Assembly (NCBI RefSeq): GCF_011369485.1
Contig: NZ_VXCA01000004.1
Span: 208,815-272,814, forward strand
Origin: Pseudomonas atagonensis
GTDB lineage: Bacteria; Pseudomonadota; Gammaproteobacteria; Pseudomonadales; Pseudomonadaceae
Length of the DNA: 64,000 nucleotides
Reading direction: 5' to 3'
Shown in pieces: positions 15,772 through 24,512 of the stretch. The stretch's first letter is position 1. Each line of letters begins with the position of its first letter. Both the position numbers and the translations under genes were made by a program. The notes beneath the pieces are model-generated. The model was not told the origin of the DNA. It worked only from the letters and a program-made list of their open reading frames with translations, and did no database searches.

Positions 15772-16536
15772 TCAGTGACCTATACGCGGTTCTTTCAGCG
15801 CGATGGGCAGGGTGATCGGCGGCGTGCTTTTGAGATCGGTGCCGGTCTCTTCCTGCTTGCGCTTGAGGTAATCGAGGGCCACGGCCGCGGCGGCACGCAC
15901 GTGATCCACGCACGCCTGATGCGCCGCCAGCGGATCGCCGCTCTTGATCGCCTCGACCATTTTTTCCATCTCGTGGTTACTGGCGCCGCGACGGTTTTCC
16001 TGAGAAACCGAAGTCGCCCGCAGATAGCTGATACGTGCCTGCAACTGGCGCAGTTGAGTGGCGGCGACATGGTTGCCCGAACCTTCGAGCAGCACGTCGT
16101 AGAAACCCTGCACCGAGTCGATCACCTGTTGCAGTTCGCCGTCCTTGAGTGCCTTGCGGTTCTCGTCGAGGGCTTTCTCCAGGGCTTTGATGTCCTTGGC
16201 CTTGGCGCGCAGGGTGAACAACTGGACGATCAGGCCTTCCAGTACGCAACGCAGTTCATAGATGTCGACGGCATCGGCGAGGGTGATGATCGCCACGCGG
16301 GGGCCCTTGGCATCGGCGAACTCGACCAGACCTTCGGATTCCAGGTGACGCAAGGCTTCGCGCACCGACGTGCGGCTGACGCCCAAGCGATCGCACAGAT
16401 CGCGCTCGACCAGACGATCGCCCGGCATGAGCTGGAAATTCATGATCGCGCTACGCAGTTTATCCAGCACGATTTCGCGCAGGGTAACGGGGTTGCGATT
16501 GACCTTGAAGCTGTCGTCGAGTGGCTGGCGTTTCAT
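15772..16536 (-). CDS. GntR-family regulator with FCD ligand domain
   Basis: This 254-residue protein has an N-terminal winged helix (about 15-85: LREIVLDKLRSAIMNFQLMPGDRLVERDLCDRLGVSRTSVREALRHLESEGLV) and a C-terminal all-helical FCD domain. The FCD metal site usually starts with D-x-x-F-H. Here the corresponding stretch reads FYDVLLEGSGN, so the first histidine looks replaced by tyrosine, while the later histidines (NHEMEKM and VDHVR) remain. It is the only regulator between 9 and 21 kb and the best candidate for binding the three TGGTATACCA operators. No copy of the operator is seen before its own start, so it is not obviously autoregulated. Confidence 0.9.
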   Translation of the reverse strand: MKRQPLDDSFKVNRNPVTLREIVLDKLRSAIMNFQLMPGDRLVERDLCDRLGVSRTSVREALRHLESEGLVEFADAKGPRVAIITLADAVDIYELRCVLEGLIVQLFTLRAKAKDIKALEKALDENRKALKDGELQQVIDSVQGFYDVLLEGSGNHVAATQLRQLQARISYLRATSVSQENRRGASNHEMEKMVEAIKSGDPLAAHQACVDHVRAAAAVALDYLKRKQEETGTDLKSTPPITLPIALKEPRIGH

Positions 16537-16594
16537 GGGGTCCGCTCTTTACTGTGGCTGTCCATGCCAGACGGGCATTCAAACAGCCGAGGGG

Positions 16595-16984
16595 TTAACT
16601 GGAGGCCTCAGCGTCGGCTTCGGCGAAGGCTTCACGGGCGAGCCGGAAACTGTCCACGGCCGCCGGGACGCCGCAATAAATGCCGACCTGAAGCAGAATT
16701 TCGCGTATTTGCTCACGACTCAGGCCGTTACGCAAGGCGCCGCGCACATGCAGCTTGAGTTCGTGCGGGCGGTTGAGCGCCGAGATCATCGCCAGGTTGA
16801 TCATGCTGCGCTCCTTGAGCGACAAGCCTTCGCGGCCCCAGACATGGCCCCAGCAGTATTCGGTAACCATTTCCTGCAGCGGACGGGTGAAGTCGTCGGC
16901 GTTGTCGATCGAGCGCTGCACATAGGCTTCGCCCAAGACCTGAGTGCGGATCTTCAGGCCTTTTTCATACTTCTCGTTACTCAT
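16595..16984 (-). CDS. Carboxymuconolactone decarboxylase family protein
   Basis: The ATG at 16984 gives 129 residues. An upstream in-frame start would fall inside a REPIN, so it is not used. The protein has the alpha-helical CMD/AhpD-like fold with WGREGLSLKERSMINLAMISALNRPHELKLHVRGALRNGLSREQIREILLQ. No CxxC peroxidatic motif is present, so it resembles the decarboxylase branch rather than AhpD. It probably handles a ring-opened or lactone intermediate in the pathway. A REPIN separates it from the flavin reductase gene, so polycistronic transcription across that gap is uncertain. Confidence 0.88.
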   Translation of the reverse strand: MSNEKYEKGLKIRTQVLGEAYVQRSIDNADDFTRPLQEMVTEYCWGHVWGREGLSLKERSMINLAMISALNRPHELKLHVRGALRNGLSREQIREILLQVGIYCGVPAAVDSFRLAREAFAEADAEASS

Positions 16985-17010
16985 AAATCCTCCAGTCACC
17001 ACAAATCCCT

Positions 17011-17102
17011 TGTGGGAGCGGGCTTGCTCGCGAATGCGGTAGCTCATTCAGCATAGATGTCGACTGACACGACGCCTTCGCGAGCAAGCCCGCTCTCACA
17101 GT
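17011..17102. repeat. REPIN
   Basis: TGTGGGAGCGGGCTTGCTCG paired with the inverse CGAGCAAGCCCGCTCTCACA across about 45 bp. It sits inside the catabolic gene cluster, between the CMD-like and flavin reductase genes. Confidence 0.9.
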
Positions 17103-17120
17103 GGGATTTGTGTGAATCTT

Positions 17121-17606
17121 TCAGGCCAGTGTCGGCAACGGCCCGAGCTTGCCCTTGTGATAAATCATCGGCGTCACCGGTTGCGCCGGCAGGATCAGGT
17201 TCTTCACCGCGCCGACGATGATCGCGTGATCACCGCCGTCGTATTCGCGCCACAACTCGCACTCGATGATCGCCGTAGCGTTGGCCAGAATCGGGTTACC
17301 CAGTTCGCTCAAATGCCACTCGATGCCTTTGGCCTTGTCCTTGCCCTTACCGGCAAACGCATAGGCTTCAGCGGTCTGGTCGGCGGACAGCAAATGAATC
17401 GCAAAGCGCTTGCTGTCACGCAGCACCGGGTAAGTGTCGGAAGCGTAGTTGGGGCAGAACAGCACCAGCGCCGGGTCAATCGACAGCGCACTGAAGGCGC
17501 TGGCGGTGATGCCGACGATGCCGCCATCCGGGTCAAGGGTGGTGACCACCGTGACCCCGGACGGAAACGAGCTCATCACGTCTTTGTAAATGCCGGGTTC
17601 GATCAT
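17121..17606 (-). CDS. Flavin reductase family protein (FMN-binding split barrel)
   Basis: This 161-residue protein has the split-barrel reductase features: GIYKDVMSSFPSGVTVVTTLDPDGGIVGITASAFSALSIDPALVLFC at the N-terminus, the flavin-contacting SDTYPVLRDSKRFAIHLLSADQ near 60-80, and GGDHAIIVGAVKNL near 130. Such enzymes reduce FMN or FAD with NAD(P)H for a separate monooxygenase. No monooxygenase subunit is encoded in this cluster or anywhere else in the window, so its partner must lie elsewhere. The aldehyde dehydrogenase gene is 12 bp upstream, in the same operon. Confidence 0.9.
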   Translation of the reverse strand: MIEPGIYKDVMSSFPSGVTVVTTLDPDGGIVGITASAFSALSIDPALVLFCPNYASDTYPVLRDSKRFAIHLLSADQTAEAYAFAGKGKDKAKGIEWHLSELGNPILANATAIIECELWREYDGGDHAIIVGAVKNLILPAQPVTPMIYHKGKLGPLPTLA

Positions 17607-17618
17607 GTCAGAGGACTC

Positions 17619-19100
17619 CTAGCGCATCACAAACGGATCAGGCATCGGCGCCTGAGACAGGTTGATCCATACCGTTTTAAGTTCGGTGTAGGCCAGCACC
17701 GAATTGATGCCGCTTTCGCGTCCATAGCCACTGTTCTTGAAGCCGCCGATCGGCGCCATCGCCGACACCGCGCGGTAAGTGTTGACCCAGATGATTCCCG
17801 AACGCACGTCCCGGGCCAGGCGATGGGCACGACCCAGATCGCGGGTCCAGATACCAGCCGCGAGGCCGAACTGCGAGTCGTTGGCGATGGCCAGCGCTTC
17901 GGCTTCATCTTTAAAACGGATCACCGACGCCACCGGGCCGAAGACTTCTTCCTGCATGATCTTCATCGAGTTGCGGTCGCATTCGAACAGCGTCGGCTCA
18001 TAGAACCAGCCCTCGCCGAGATCCGCCGGACGCTTGCCGCCGGTACGCAAACGCGCGCCTTCAGCGATGGCATCCGCGACCAGACCTTCGACCACCGCCA
18101 GTTGCTGCGCGGTGGCCATCGGGCCCATTTCGCTGCTGTCTTCCTGCGGGTTGCCGATGCGAATGCGCTCCGCGCGTTCGACAAGTCGATTGACGAACTC
18201 GTCGTAGATTTCGTCCTGCACCAACAGGCGTGAGCCGGACACGCAGCTCTGACCCGATGCCGCGTAGATCCCGGCAATCGCGCCGTTGATCGCGCTGTCG
18301 AGATCGGCGTCGGCGAAAATGATGTTCGGCGACTTGCCGCCCAGTTCCAGCGACAGCTTGGCGAAGTTCTCGGCGCTGCTGCGCACCACGTGCCGCGCCG
18401 TCGCGGCGCCGCCAGTGAAGGCGATCTTGCGGATCAGCGGATGGCGGGTGAGGGCGGCGCCGGTGCTCGGGCCGTAACCGGTGACGACGTTGACCACCCC
18501 CGGCGGAATCCCGGCTTCGAGGGCCAGGCGCGCCAGTTCCAGAATGGTCGCCGAGGCGTGCTCGGACGGCTTGATCACAATCGTATTGCCGGCGGCGAGG
18601 GCCGGCGCCAGTTTGATTGCGGTCAGGTACAGCGGGCTGTTCCACGGAATGATCGCGGCAACCACGCCCATGGCTTCGTGCACGGTGTAGGCAAACAGAT
18701 CGGGTTTATCCAGCGGCAGGGTGCCACCTTCAAGCTTGTCGGCAAGGCCTGCGGTGTAGTGGAAAAACTCCGGCAAATAACCGACCTGACCCCGGGTTTC
18801 GCGGATCAGTTTGCCGTTGTCGCGGCTTTCCAGCTGCGCCAGTTGTTCCTTGTTTTCCGCGATCAAGTCACCGAGGCGGCGCAGCAGCTTGCCGCGCGCG
18901 GTGGCGGTCAAACCACGCCACGCCGGGCTGTCGAACGCGGTTTGTGCCGATTGCACGGCGCGTTCGACGTCAGCCTCATCAGCGTCGGGCAGTTCCGCCC
19001 AAGCCTGTGCGGAGGCCGGGTTGAGGCTTTCGAAGGTCTTGCCGGAGAGGGCGTCGACCCATTCTCCGCCGATGCACATCTGGAAGCGTGCGAGTGTCAT
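17619..19100 (-). CDS. NAD(P)-dependent aldehyde dehydrogenase
   Basis: This 493-residue ALDH-superfamily enzyme is full length. Catalytic Glu is in LELGGKSPNI and catalytic Cys in ASGQSCVSGSRL. The coenzyme-binding KPSEHAS and FTGGAATARHV segments precede them, and PIGGFKNSGYGRE is near the C-terminus. It would oxidise an aldehyde intermediate, possibly a semialdehyde from ring cleavage, to the acid. Its start overlaps the stop of the alpha/beta hydrolase gene by 4 bp, which links the two steps. Confidence 0.93.
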   Translation of the reverse strand: MTLARFQMCIGGEWVDALSGKTFESLNPASAQAWAELPDADEADVERAVQSAQTAFDSPAWRGLTATARGKLLRRLGDLIAENKEQLAQLESRDNGKLIRETRGQVGYLPEFFHYTAGLADKLEGGTLPLDKPDLFAYTVHEAMGVVAAIIPWNSPLYLTAIKLAPALAAGNTIVIKPSEHASATILELARLALEAGIPPGVVNVVTGYGPSTGAALTRHPLIRKIAFTGGAATARHVVRSSAENFAKLSLELGGKSPNIIFADADLDSAINGAIAGIYAASGQSCVSGSRLLVQDEIYDEFVNRLVERAERIRIGNPQEDSSEMGPMATAQQLAVVEGLVADAIAEGARLRTGGKRPADLGEGWFYEPTLFECDRNSMKIMQEEVFGPVASVIRFKDEAEALAIANDSQFGLAAGIWTRDLGRAHRLARDVRSGIIWVNTYRAVSAMAPIGGFKNSGYGRESGINSVLAYTELKTVWINLSQAPMPDPFVMR

Positions 19101-19930
19101 GCAACGATCCCCTTTATATGGTTTTGTCGGGAGTGTGCGAATTCGAGAAATTCCAGCAGCGTCTGATTGACCAGACGCGGCGACTCTACGGGCATCATAT
19201 GCCGTTGCTCGGGTAGCACGGCAACCTTCGCGCCGGGGATGCGCCGGGCCAGTTGCTCGGCCATTTCCGGGGTCGAACCCGGGTCGAGTTCACCGGTGGC
19301 AATCAGCGTCGGCGCCTGAATGCTGCCGAGGTCGTCGGCGCGGTACATGTCTTGCGTGGCGAACAGTTCGTAGGTGGTCAGATAGCCTTGCGGATCATTG
19401 CCGGCCAGGGTCTGCCGGATCGCGGCGATCTGCGCCGGGTTGGCCGCCTGATATTCACGGCTGAACCAGCGTGACAGCGCCGCTTCGGCGTTGGCGTCCG
19501 GGCCATGTTCGGCCGCTTGCGCGGTGCGAGCGATGACCCCGGCACGCTGTTCTTCGCTGCGGTTGAACACGCTGTTCAACACCACCAGGCTTTGCAGGCG
19601 CTGCGGGTAATGCAGGGCAAACGCCCGTGCGACCAGACCGCCCATGGAGAAACCGATCACCGCTGCCTGCGGCAGACTCAAGTGATCGAGCAACTCCAGT
19701 AATTGATCGGCATACCCGAGCAGGTCGGTGCCGCTGGCTGGTCGCGGGCTGGCGCCATGGCCGAGCATGTCGTAGGCGATCACCCGGTATTGCGTGGCCA
19801 GGCCAACGATCTGGCCGCCCCACATTTCTTTGTTCAGGCCCACGCCGTGGATCAACACCACGGGCTGGCCTTGACCGGTCGCCAGGTAACTGGTGCCAGC
19901 CGGGGTGAGTTCAGCGGTGAGCCGAATCAT
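19097..19930 (-). CDS. Alpha/beta-fold hydrolase
   Basis: The ATG at 19930 gives 277 residues with the full triad. The nucleophile Ser is in GFSMGG near residue 96, the acid is Asp in GELDPGS and the base is His in EQRHMMP. The oxyanion region HGVGLNKEMW is near 30. It resembles 3-oxoadipate enol-lactonase and RutD-like enzymes that open lactones or hydrolyse small amides and carbamates. It is the second gene of the operon, between the DUF1185 and aldehyde dehydrogenase genes. The true substrate is unknown. Confidence 0.9.
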   Translation of the reverse strand: MIRLTAELTPAGTSYLATGQGQPVVLIHGVGLNKEMWGGQIVGLATQYRVIAYDMLGHGASPRPASGTDLLGYADQLLELLDHLSLPQAAVIGFSMGGLVARAFALHYPQRLQSLVVLNSVFNRSEEQRAGVIARTAQAAEHGPDANAEAALSRWFSREYQAANPAQIAAIRQTLAGNDPQGYLTTYELFATQDMYRADDLGSIQAPTLIATGELDPGSTPEMAEQLARRIPGAKVAVLPEQRHMMPVESPRLVNQTLLEFLEFAHSRQNHIKGIVA

Positions 19931-19961
19931 GGAGCGCTCCTGCAATGCCTTTTTATTGTGA

Positions 19962-20552
19962 TTACTGGGCTTTTTCGGCGGCCAGTTCTTCCAGATCGAT
20001 GTAGCGGTTGCCGATGCGCGGGTGCAAGCGACCACCGTCGGCGCAACCCAGCACCACGACGATTTCGTCGGCACGCGGCGCGTCTTCGATCTGCATTTCC
20101 AGGGTGATGTAGTGCGAGCGCAGGCCTTCGTCGTCCTTGTGCATCATCGGGATCTGAATCGAAGTGCCCGGGCCGCCGCGCTTGTTGGTGAAGCTCAGGT
20201 AACTCTTGGCCTTGACCGCTTCGCGATAGTGGTTGCCGAAGCGCAGGGTGTGGATCACCGCGGAAGCGTGTTCAATCTCGCCATCGGCGCCGACCACGGC
20301 GGCTTTGCCGTAGGCCTCGATCTTCTCGGCGCCGCCGATGATGCCGACCAGACGCTCGACCATCAGTGCGCCGAGGTCGGAGCAGTTGGCGCGGATCTGC
20401 GGTTTCAGGTCTTCAACGAAACCATTGCCCACCCATGGGTTTTTCATCACCACGGCGAGGCCGACCATGGTCACCGGCTTGTCGGTGGCCTTGCCGCCTT
20501 CGATGAAGGTCTCTTCGACATAGCTGACGATCTTGCGAATTTCGAAACTCAT
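19962..20552 (-). CDS. DUF1185 ('amino acid synthesis') family protein
   Basis: This 196-residue protein begins MSFEIRKIVSYVEETFIEGGK and contains GLAVVMKNPWVGNGFVEDL and GKAAVVGADGEIEHASAVIHTLRFGNHYR, typical of the DUF1185 family. Structures exist for the family but I know of no established reaction. It often occurs with flavin reductases and aldehyde dehydrogenases. The conserved EHASA/HTLRFG histidines could be catalytic (inference). It is the first gene of the catabolic operon. The operator copy at 20594 lies 42-56 bp before its ATG, a position that would block transcription when occupied. Confidence 0.85.
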   Translation of the reverse strand: MSFEIRKIVSYVEETFIEGGKATDKPVTMVGLAVVMKNPWVGNGFVEDLKPQIRANCSDLGALMVERLVGIIGGAEKIEAYGKAAVVGADGEIEHASAVIHTLRFGNHYREAVKAKSYLSFTNKRGGPGTSIQIPMMHKDDEGLRSHYITLEMQIEDAPRADEIVVVLGCADGGRLHPRIGNRYIDLEELAAEKAQ

Positions 20553-20593
20553 GAGCTGCTCCGTAAGGGGATTGAGAGTGTCTGTGCGTCTGA

Positions 20594-20608
20594 TGGTATA
20601 CCATAATA
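20594..20608. promoter_or_regulatory. GntR-type operator, copy 3 (catabolic operon promoter)
   Basis: TGGTATACCATAATA, identical over 15 bases to the site at 14761. It is embedded in GATGGTATACCATAATACC. It lies just upstream of the DUF1185 gene, which starts the catabolic operon. Confidence 0.7.
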
Positions 20609-20707
20609 CCGATCGCGCAAGTCCCCTTCACAAGATTTGCCGCATCCATCCGGCGAATGGCGCCGCATTCACCTGCAACCACAAATCTCCCAAACACCAC
20701 CCACCTC

Positions 20708-20798
20708 TGTGGGAGGGGGCTTGCTCCCGAAAGCGGCGGATCAGGCGACATCTATGCTGGCTGACACTCCGTCTTCGGAAGCAAGCCCCCTCCCACAA
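20708..20798. repeat. REPIN
   Basis: TGTGGGAGGGGGCTTGCTCC with its inverse ending TCCCACA, about 40 bp apart. It divides the 460-bp gap 20553-21013 between the divergent DUF1185 and YCF48-like genes. The rest of the gap is promoter region. It includes the operator at 20594 on one side and an A-rich leader (AACAATAATAAAT) before the YCF48-like start. Confidence 0.9.
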
Positions 20799-21013
20799 TG
20801 AAAATCACCTGCCACGCAGGCTCCACGCGGTTAACAAAAGATAACGTTGCGCCGATTGTCAGACGTTTCGAATGCCCGATAGGATGAGCCAGCTTCCGAA
20901 GTGGCTCTGGATTGCGGGTTTCAGGACTATGCTTCTGACCAGCCATCACTGGAGCACACTTGCGGCGCCCTTGAAGGCCAGATGGCCTAACAATAATAAA
21001 TAGGGGAAGGTCT

Positions 21014-22057
21014 ATGAGTCGTTGCCGCCCGCCGGCGTTACGCAACACCGCGTTGCTGGCCACAGCACTCTCTCTGCTGGGCTTCGCCACGTTGTCGGCA
21101 CCTGTGATCGCCGCCGAGGCTCCAGCCGACGTGGTGTATGCCACCGAATCCGCCAAAGCCACGAAAAGCCTGATCCTCGATGTTGTCCATGCCGGAACGC
21201 GGCTGGTGGCGGTCGGGGATCGCGGGCACATTGTCTATTCCAACGACCAGGGCAAGACCTGGACGCAGGCCAAGGTGCCGAGTCGGCAACTGCTGACCGC
21301 CGTGTATTTCGTCGACGAGAAACACGGCTGGGCGGTCGGGCACGACGCGCAGATTCTCGCCAGCGAAGACGGCGGTTTGACCTGGACCAAGCAATTCGAA
21401 GACCTCAAACGTGAATCGCCGTTGCTCGATGTCTGGTTCAAGGACATCAACAGCGGCCTTGCCGTGGGCGCTTACGGCGCATTGCTGGAAACCACCGACG
21501 GCGGCAAACACTGGGAAGACGTCAGTGACCGTCTCGACAACGAAGACCAGTTCCACCTCAACGCTATCGCGGCGGTGAAAGACGCCGGCCTGTTCATCGT
21601 CGGCGAATCCGGCAGCATGTTCCGCTCCGCCGACTGGGGCCAGACCTGGGAAAAGCTTGAAGGCCCGTACGAAGGTTCGCTGTTCGGCGTGATCGGCACC
21701 GCGCAAGCGCAGACCCTGTTGGCTTATGGCCTGCGCGGCAACCTCTACCGCTCCACCGATTTCGGCAGCACCTGGGAGCAGGTCGAACTGAAAGCCGCGC
21801 GCGGCTCTCTGGAGTTCGGTCTGTCCGGCGCGACCTTGCTTGAAGACGGCTCGATTGTGATCGTCGGCAACGGCGGCTCGGTGATCAGCAGCAGCGACAA
21901 CGGTGAAACCTTCAGTGTGTTCAACCGCCCGGATCGCATCTCGCTGTCTTCGGTCACGGCGGCGGGCGACGGCAACCTGATTCTGACCGGGCAGGGCGGT
22001 GTGCACACCACGCTGCCAAACGGCGCCGAGATCAATAATAAGAAGGCGGGGCTATGA
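21014..22057 (+). CDS. YCF48/BNR-repeat beta-propeller protein, exported
   Basis: This 347-residue protein has a Sec signal (TALLATALSLLGFATLSAPVIA). At least six propeller blades are marked by Asp-box-like motifs: SNDQGKTW, SEDGGLTW, TTDGGKHW, SADWGQTW, STDFGSTW and SSDNGETF. This matches the YCF48-related/photosystem II stability factor-like proteins that in Pseudomonas accompany RND permeases, often with DUF1302 and DUF1329 genes; those two are absent here. It overlaps the RND gene by 4 bp. It is probably a periplasmic accessory of that transporter, perhaps for hydrophobic cargo. The substrate cannot be read from the sequence. Confidence 0.85.
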   Translation: MSRCRPPALRNTALLATALSLLGFATLSAPVIAAEAPADVVYATESAKATKSLILDVVHAGTRLVAVGDRGHIVYSNDQGKTWTQAKVPSRQLLTAVYFVDEKHGWAVGHDAQILASEDGGLTWTKQFEDLKRESPLLDVWFKDINSGLAVGAYGALLETTDGGKHWEDVSDRLDNEDQFHLNAIAAVKDAGLFIVGESGSMFRSADWGQTWEKLEGPYEGSLFGVIGTAQAQTLLAYGLRGNLYRSTDFGSTWEQVELKAARGSLEFGLSGATLLEDGSIVIVGNGGSVISSSDNGETFSVFNRPDRISLSSVTAAGDGNLILTGQGGVHTTLPNGAEINNKKAGL

Positions 22058-24438
22058 CTTCCTTGATCACTCCTCAGCAGGACAAGGCGACGTTCCTCGA
22101 ACGTCTGATTTTCAACAACCGCCCGGCAGTGATCCTCATCTGTCTGGTGGTCAGCATCTTCCTGTTCTGGCAGGCCACGCTGATCCGGCCGTCGACCAGC
22201 TTCGAAAAAATGATCCCGCTCAAGCATCCGTTCATCGAGAAGATGATGGAGCACCGCAACGATCTGGCGAACCTGGGCAACACCGTGCGGATTTCGGTGG
22301 AAGCCACCGACGGCGATATTTTCTCCAAGGAGTACATGGAGACTCTGCGTCAGATCAACGACGAGGTGTTCTACATCTCTGGCGTCGACCGATCCGGCCT
22401 CAAGTCGCTGTGGAGCCCGAGCGTACGCTGGACCGAAGTGACCGAAGAAGGTTTTGCCGGCGGCGAAGTGATCCCGCAGAGCTACAACGGCTCGCAGGAC
22501 AGCCTCGATCTGCTGCGCAATAACGTGCTCAAGTCCGGCCAGGTCGGGCGTCTGGTGGCCAACGACTTCAAGTCGAGCATTGTCGACATCCCGCTGCTGG
22601 AGTCCTACCCGGACCCGGAAGATCAGGGCAAGTTGCTCGCCCTGGATTACCGCAAGTTCTCCCATGAACTCGAAGACAAGATCCGCAACAAGTTCGAAGC
22701 GCAGAACCCCAACGTCAAAATCCACATCGTCGGTTTCGCCAAGAAAGTCGGTGACCTGATCGACGGTCTGGTGATGGTGGTGATGTTCTTCGGCATCGCG
22801 TTTGTCATCACCCTGATCCTGCTGTTGTGGTTCACCAACTGCCTGCGCAGCACCATCGCGGTATTGAGCACGACACTGGTGGCGGTGGTCTGGCAACTTG
22901 GATTGATGCACTTTTTCGGCTTCGGGCTTGATCCGTATTCGATGCTGGTGCCGTTCCTGATCTTCGCCATCGGCATCTCCCACGGCGTGCAGAAGATCAA
23001 CGGTATCGCTCTGCAATCCAGCGAGGCGGATAACGCGCTTACCGCTGCGCGAAGGACGTTCCGGCAACTGTTCCTGCCGGGGATGATCGCGATTCTCGCG
23101 GACGCCGTTGGCTTCATCACTTTGTTGATCATCGACATCGGGGTGATCCGCGAGCTGGCCATTGGCGCGTCCATCGGTGTCGCGGTGATCGTGTTCACCA
23201 ACCTGATCCTGCTGCCGGTAGCGATTTCCTATGTCGGCATCAGCAAGCGTGCGATCGCCAGGAGCAAAAAAGACGCGAACCGCGAACATCCGTTTTGGCG
23301 CCTGCTGTCGAATTTTGCCAGCCCGAAAGTCGCTCCGGTCTCCATCGCGTTGGCGCTGATCGCTTTCGGTGGCGGCCTCTGGTACAGCCAGAACCTGAAA
23401 ATCGGTGACCTCGACCAGGGTGCGCCTGAACTGCGTCCGGACTCGCGCTACAACAAGGACAACAACTTCATCATCAACAACTACTCGACCAGTTCCGACG
23501 TGCTGGTGGTGATGGTCAAGACCAAGGCTGAGGGTTGTTCACGCTACGAAGCCATGGCGCCGATCGACGAGTTGATGTGGAAGATGCAGAACACCGAGGG
23601 CGTGCAGTCGGCGATCTCGCTGGTGACCGTGTCCAAGCAGATGATCAAGGGCATGAACGAGGGCAACCTGAAATGGGAAACCCTGTCGCGCAACCCGGAC
23701 GTGCTGAACAACTCGATTGCCCGCGCCGACGGCCTGTACAACAACAGTTGCTCGCTGGCGCCGGTGCTGGTGTTCCTCAACGATCACAAGGCCGAAACCC
23801 TGGATCGGGCGGTGCACGCGGTGCAGGAGTTCGCCAAGGACAACAACAAGGACGGTCTGGAATTCATCCTCGCCGCCGGTAACGCCGGGATCGAGGCGGC
23901 CACCAACGAAGTCATCAAACAGGCCGAGTTGACCATCCTGATTCTGGTGTACATCTGCGTCGCGGTGATGTGCATGATCACCTTCCGTTCGTGGGCGGCT
24001 ACCTTGTGCATCGTCCTGCCGCTGGTGCTGACCTCGGTACTCGGCAACGCGCTGATGGCGTTCATGGGCATCGGGGTGAAAGTCGCGACGCTGCCAGTGG
24101 TGGCGCTGGGTGTGGGGATTGGCGTGGACTACGGCATCTACATCTACAGTCGCCTGGAAAGCTTCCTGCGTGCCGGCCTGCCGCTGCAGGAAGCCTATTA
24201 CCAGACCCTGAAATCCACCGGTAAAGCGGTGCTGTTCACCGGTCTGTGCCTGGCCATCGGCGTGTGCACCTGGATCTTCTCGGCGATCAAGTTCCAGGCC
24301 GACATGGGCCTGATGCTGACGTTCATGCTGCTGTGGAACATGTTCGGTGCGCTGTGGCTGCTGCCGGCACTGGCGAAGTTCCTGATCAAGCCGGAGAAAC
24401 TGGCGGGGCAGAAGGGCAATTCGCTGTTTGCTCACTGA
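22054..24438 (+). CDS. RND/MMPL-type transporter
   Basis: This 794-residue protein has the RND duplication. Each half has a membrane helix followed by a large periplasmic loop and a five-helix bundle (helix starts near residues 26, 235, 430 and 630). The proton-relay aspartate is in VALGVGIGVDYGIYIYSR near 690. At about 800 residues it belongs to the shorter MMPL/hopanoid-lipid transporter-like group, not to the 1,040-residue AcrB group. No membrane-fusion or outer-membrane partner gene lies beside it. It overlaps the YCF48-like gene (ATGA), and a terminator follows 20 bp after the stop. Confidence 0.9.
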   Translation: MTSLITPQQDKATFLERLIFNNRPAVILICLVVSIFLFWQATLIRPSTSFEKMIPLKHPFIEKMMEHRNDLANLGNTVRISVEATDGDIFSKEYMETLRQINDEVFYISGVDRSGLKSLWSPSVRWTEVTEEGFAGGEVIPQSYNGSQDSLDLLRNNVLKSGQVGRLVANDFKSSIVDIPLLESYPDPEDQGKLLALDYRKFSHELEDKIRNKFEAQNPNVKIHIVGFAKKVGDLIDGLVMVVMFFGIAFVITLILLLWFTNCLRSTIAVLSTTLVAVVWQLGLMHFFGFGLDPYSMLVPFLIFAIGISHGVQKINGIALQSSEADNALTAARRTFRQLFLPGMIAILADAVGFITLLIIDIGVIRELAIGASIGVAVIVFTNLILLPVAISYVGISKRAIARSKKDANREHPFWRLLSNFASPKVAPVSIALALIAFGGGLWYSQNLKIGDLDQGAPELRPDSRYNKDNNFIINNYSTSSDVLVVMVKTKAEGCSRYEAMAPIDELMWKMQNTEGVQSAISLVTVSKQMIKGMNEGNLKWETLSRNPDVLNNSIARADGLYNNSCSLAPVLVFLNDHKAETLDRAVHAVQEFAKDNNKDGLEFILAAGNAGIEAATNEVIKQAELTILILVYICVAVMCMITFRSWAATLCIVLPLVLTSVLGNALMAFMGIGVKVATLPVVALGVGIGVDYGIYIYSRLESFLRAGLPLQEAYYQTLKSTGKAVLFTGLCLAIGVCTWIFSAIKFQADMGLMLTFMLLWNMFGALWLLPALAKFLIKPEKLAGQKGNSLFAH

Positions 24439-24457
24439 TCTGAGAATCTGAAACAAC

Positions 24458-24490
24458 AAAGCCGCAACCTTGAAGGGTTGCGGCTTTTTT
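24458..24490 (+). terminator. Intrinsic terminator after the RND operon
   Basis: AAAGCCGCAACC-ttgaag-GGTTGCGGCTTTTTT: a 12-bp stem with a six-T run, 20 bp beyond the RND stop codon. Confidence 0.93.
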
Positions 24491-24512
24491 ATGAGTCAAG
24501 ATCAAAAGCCTT

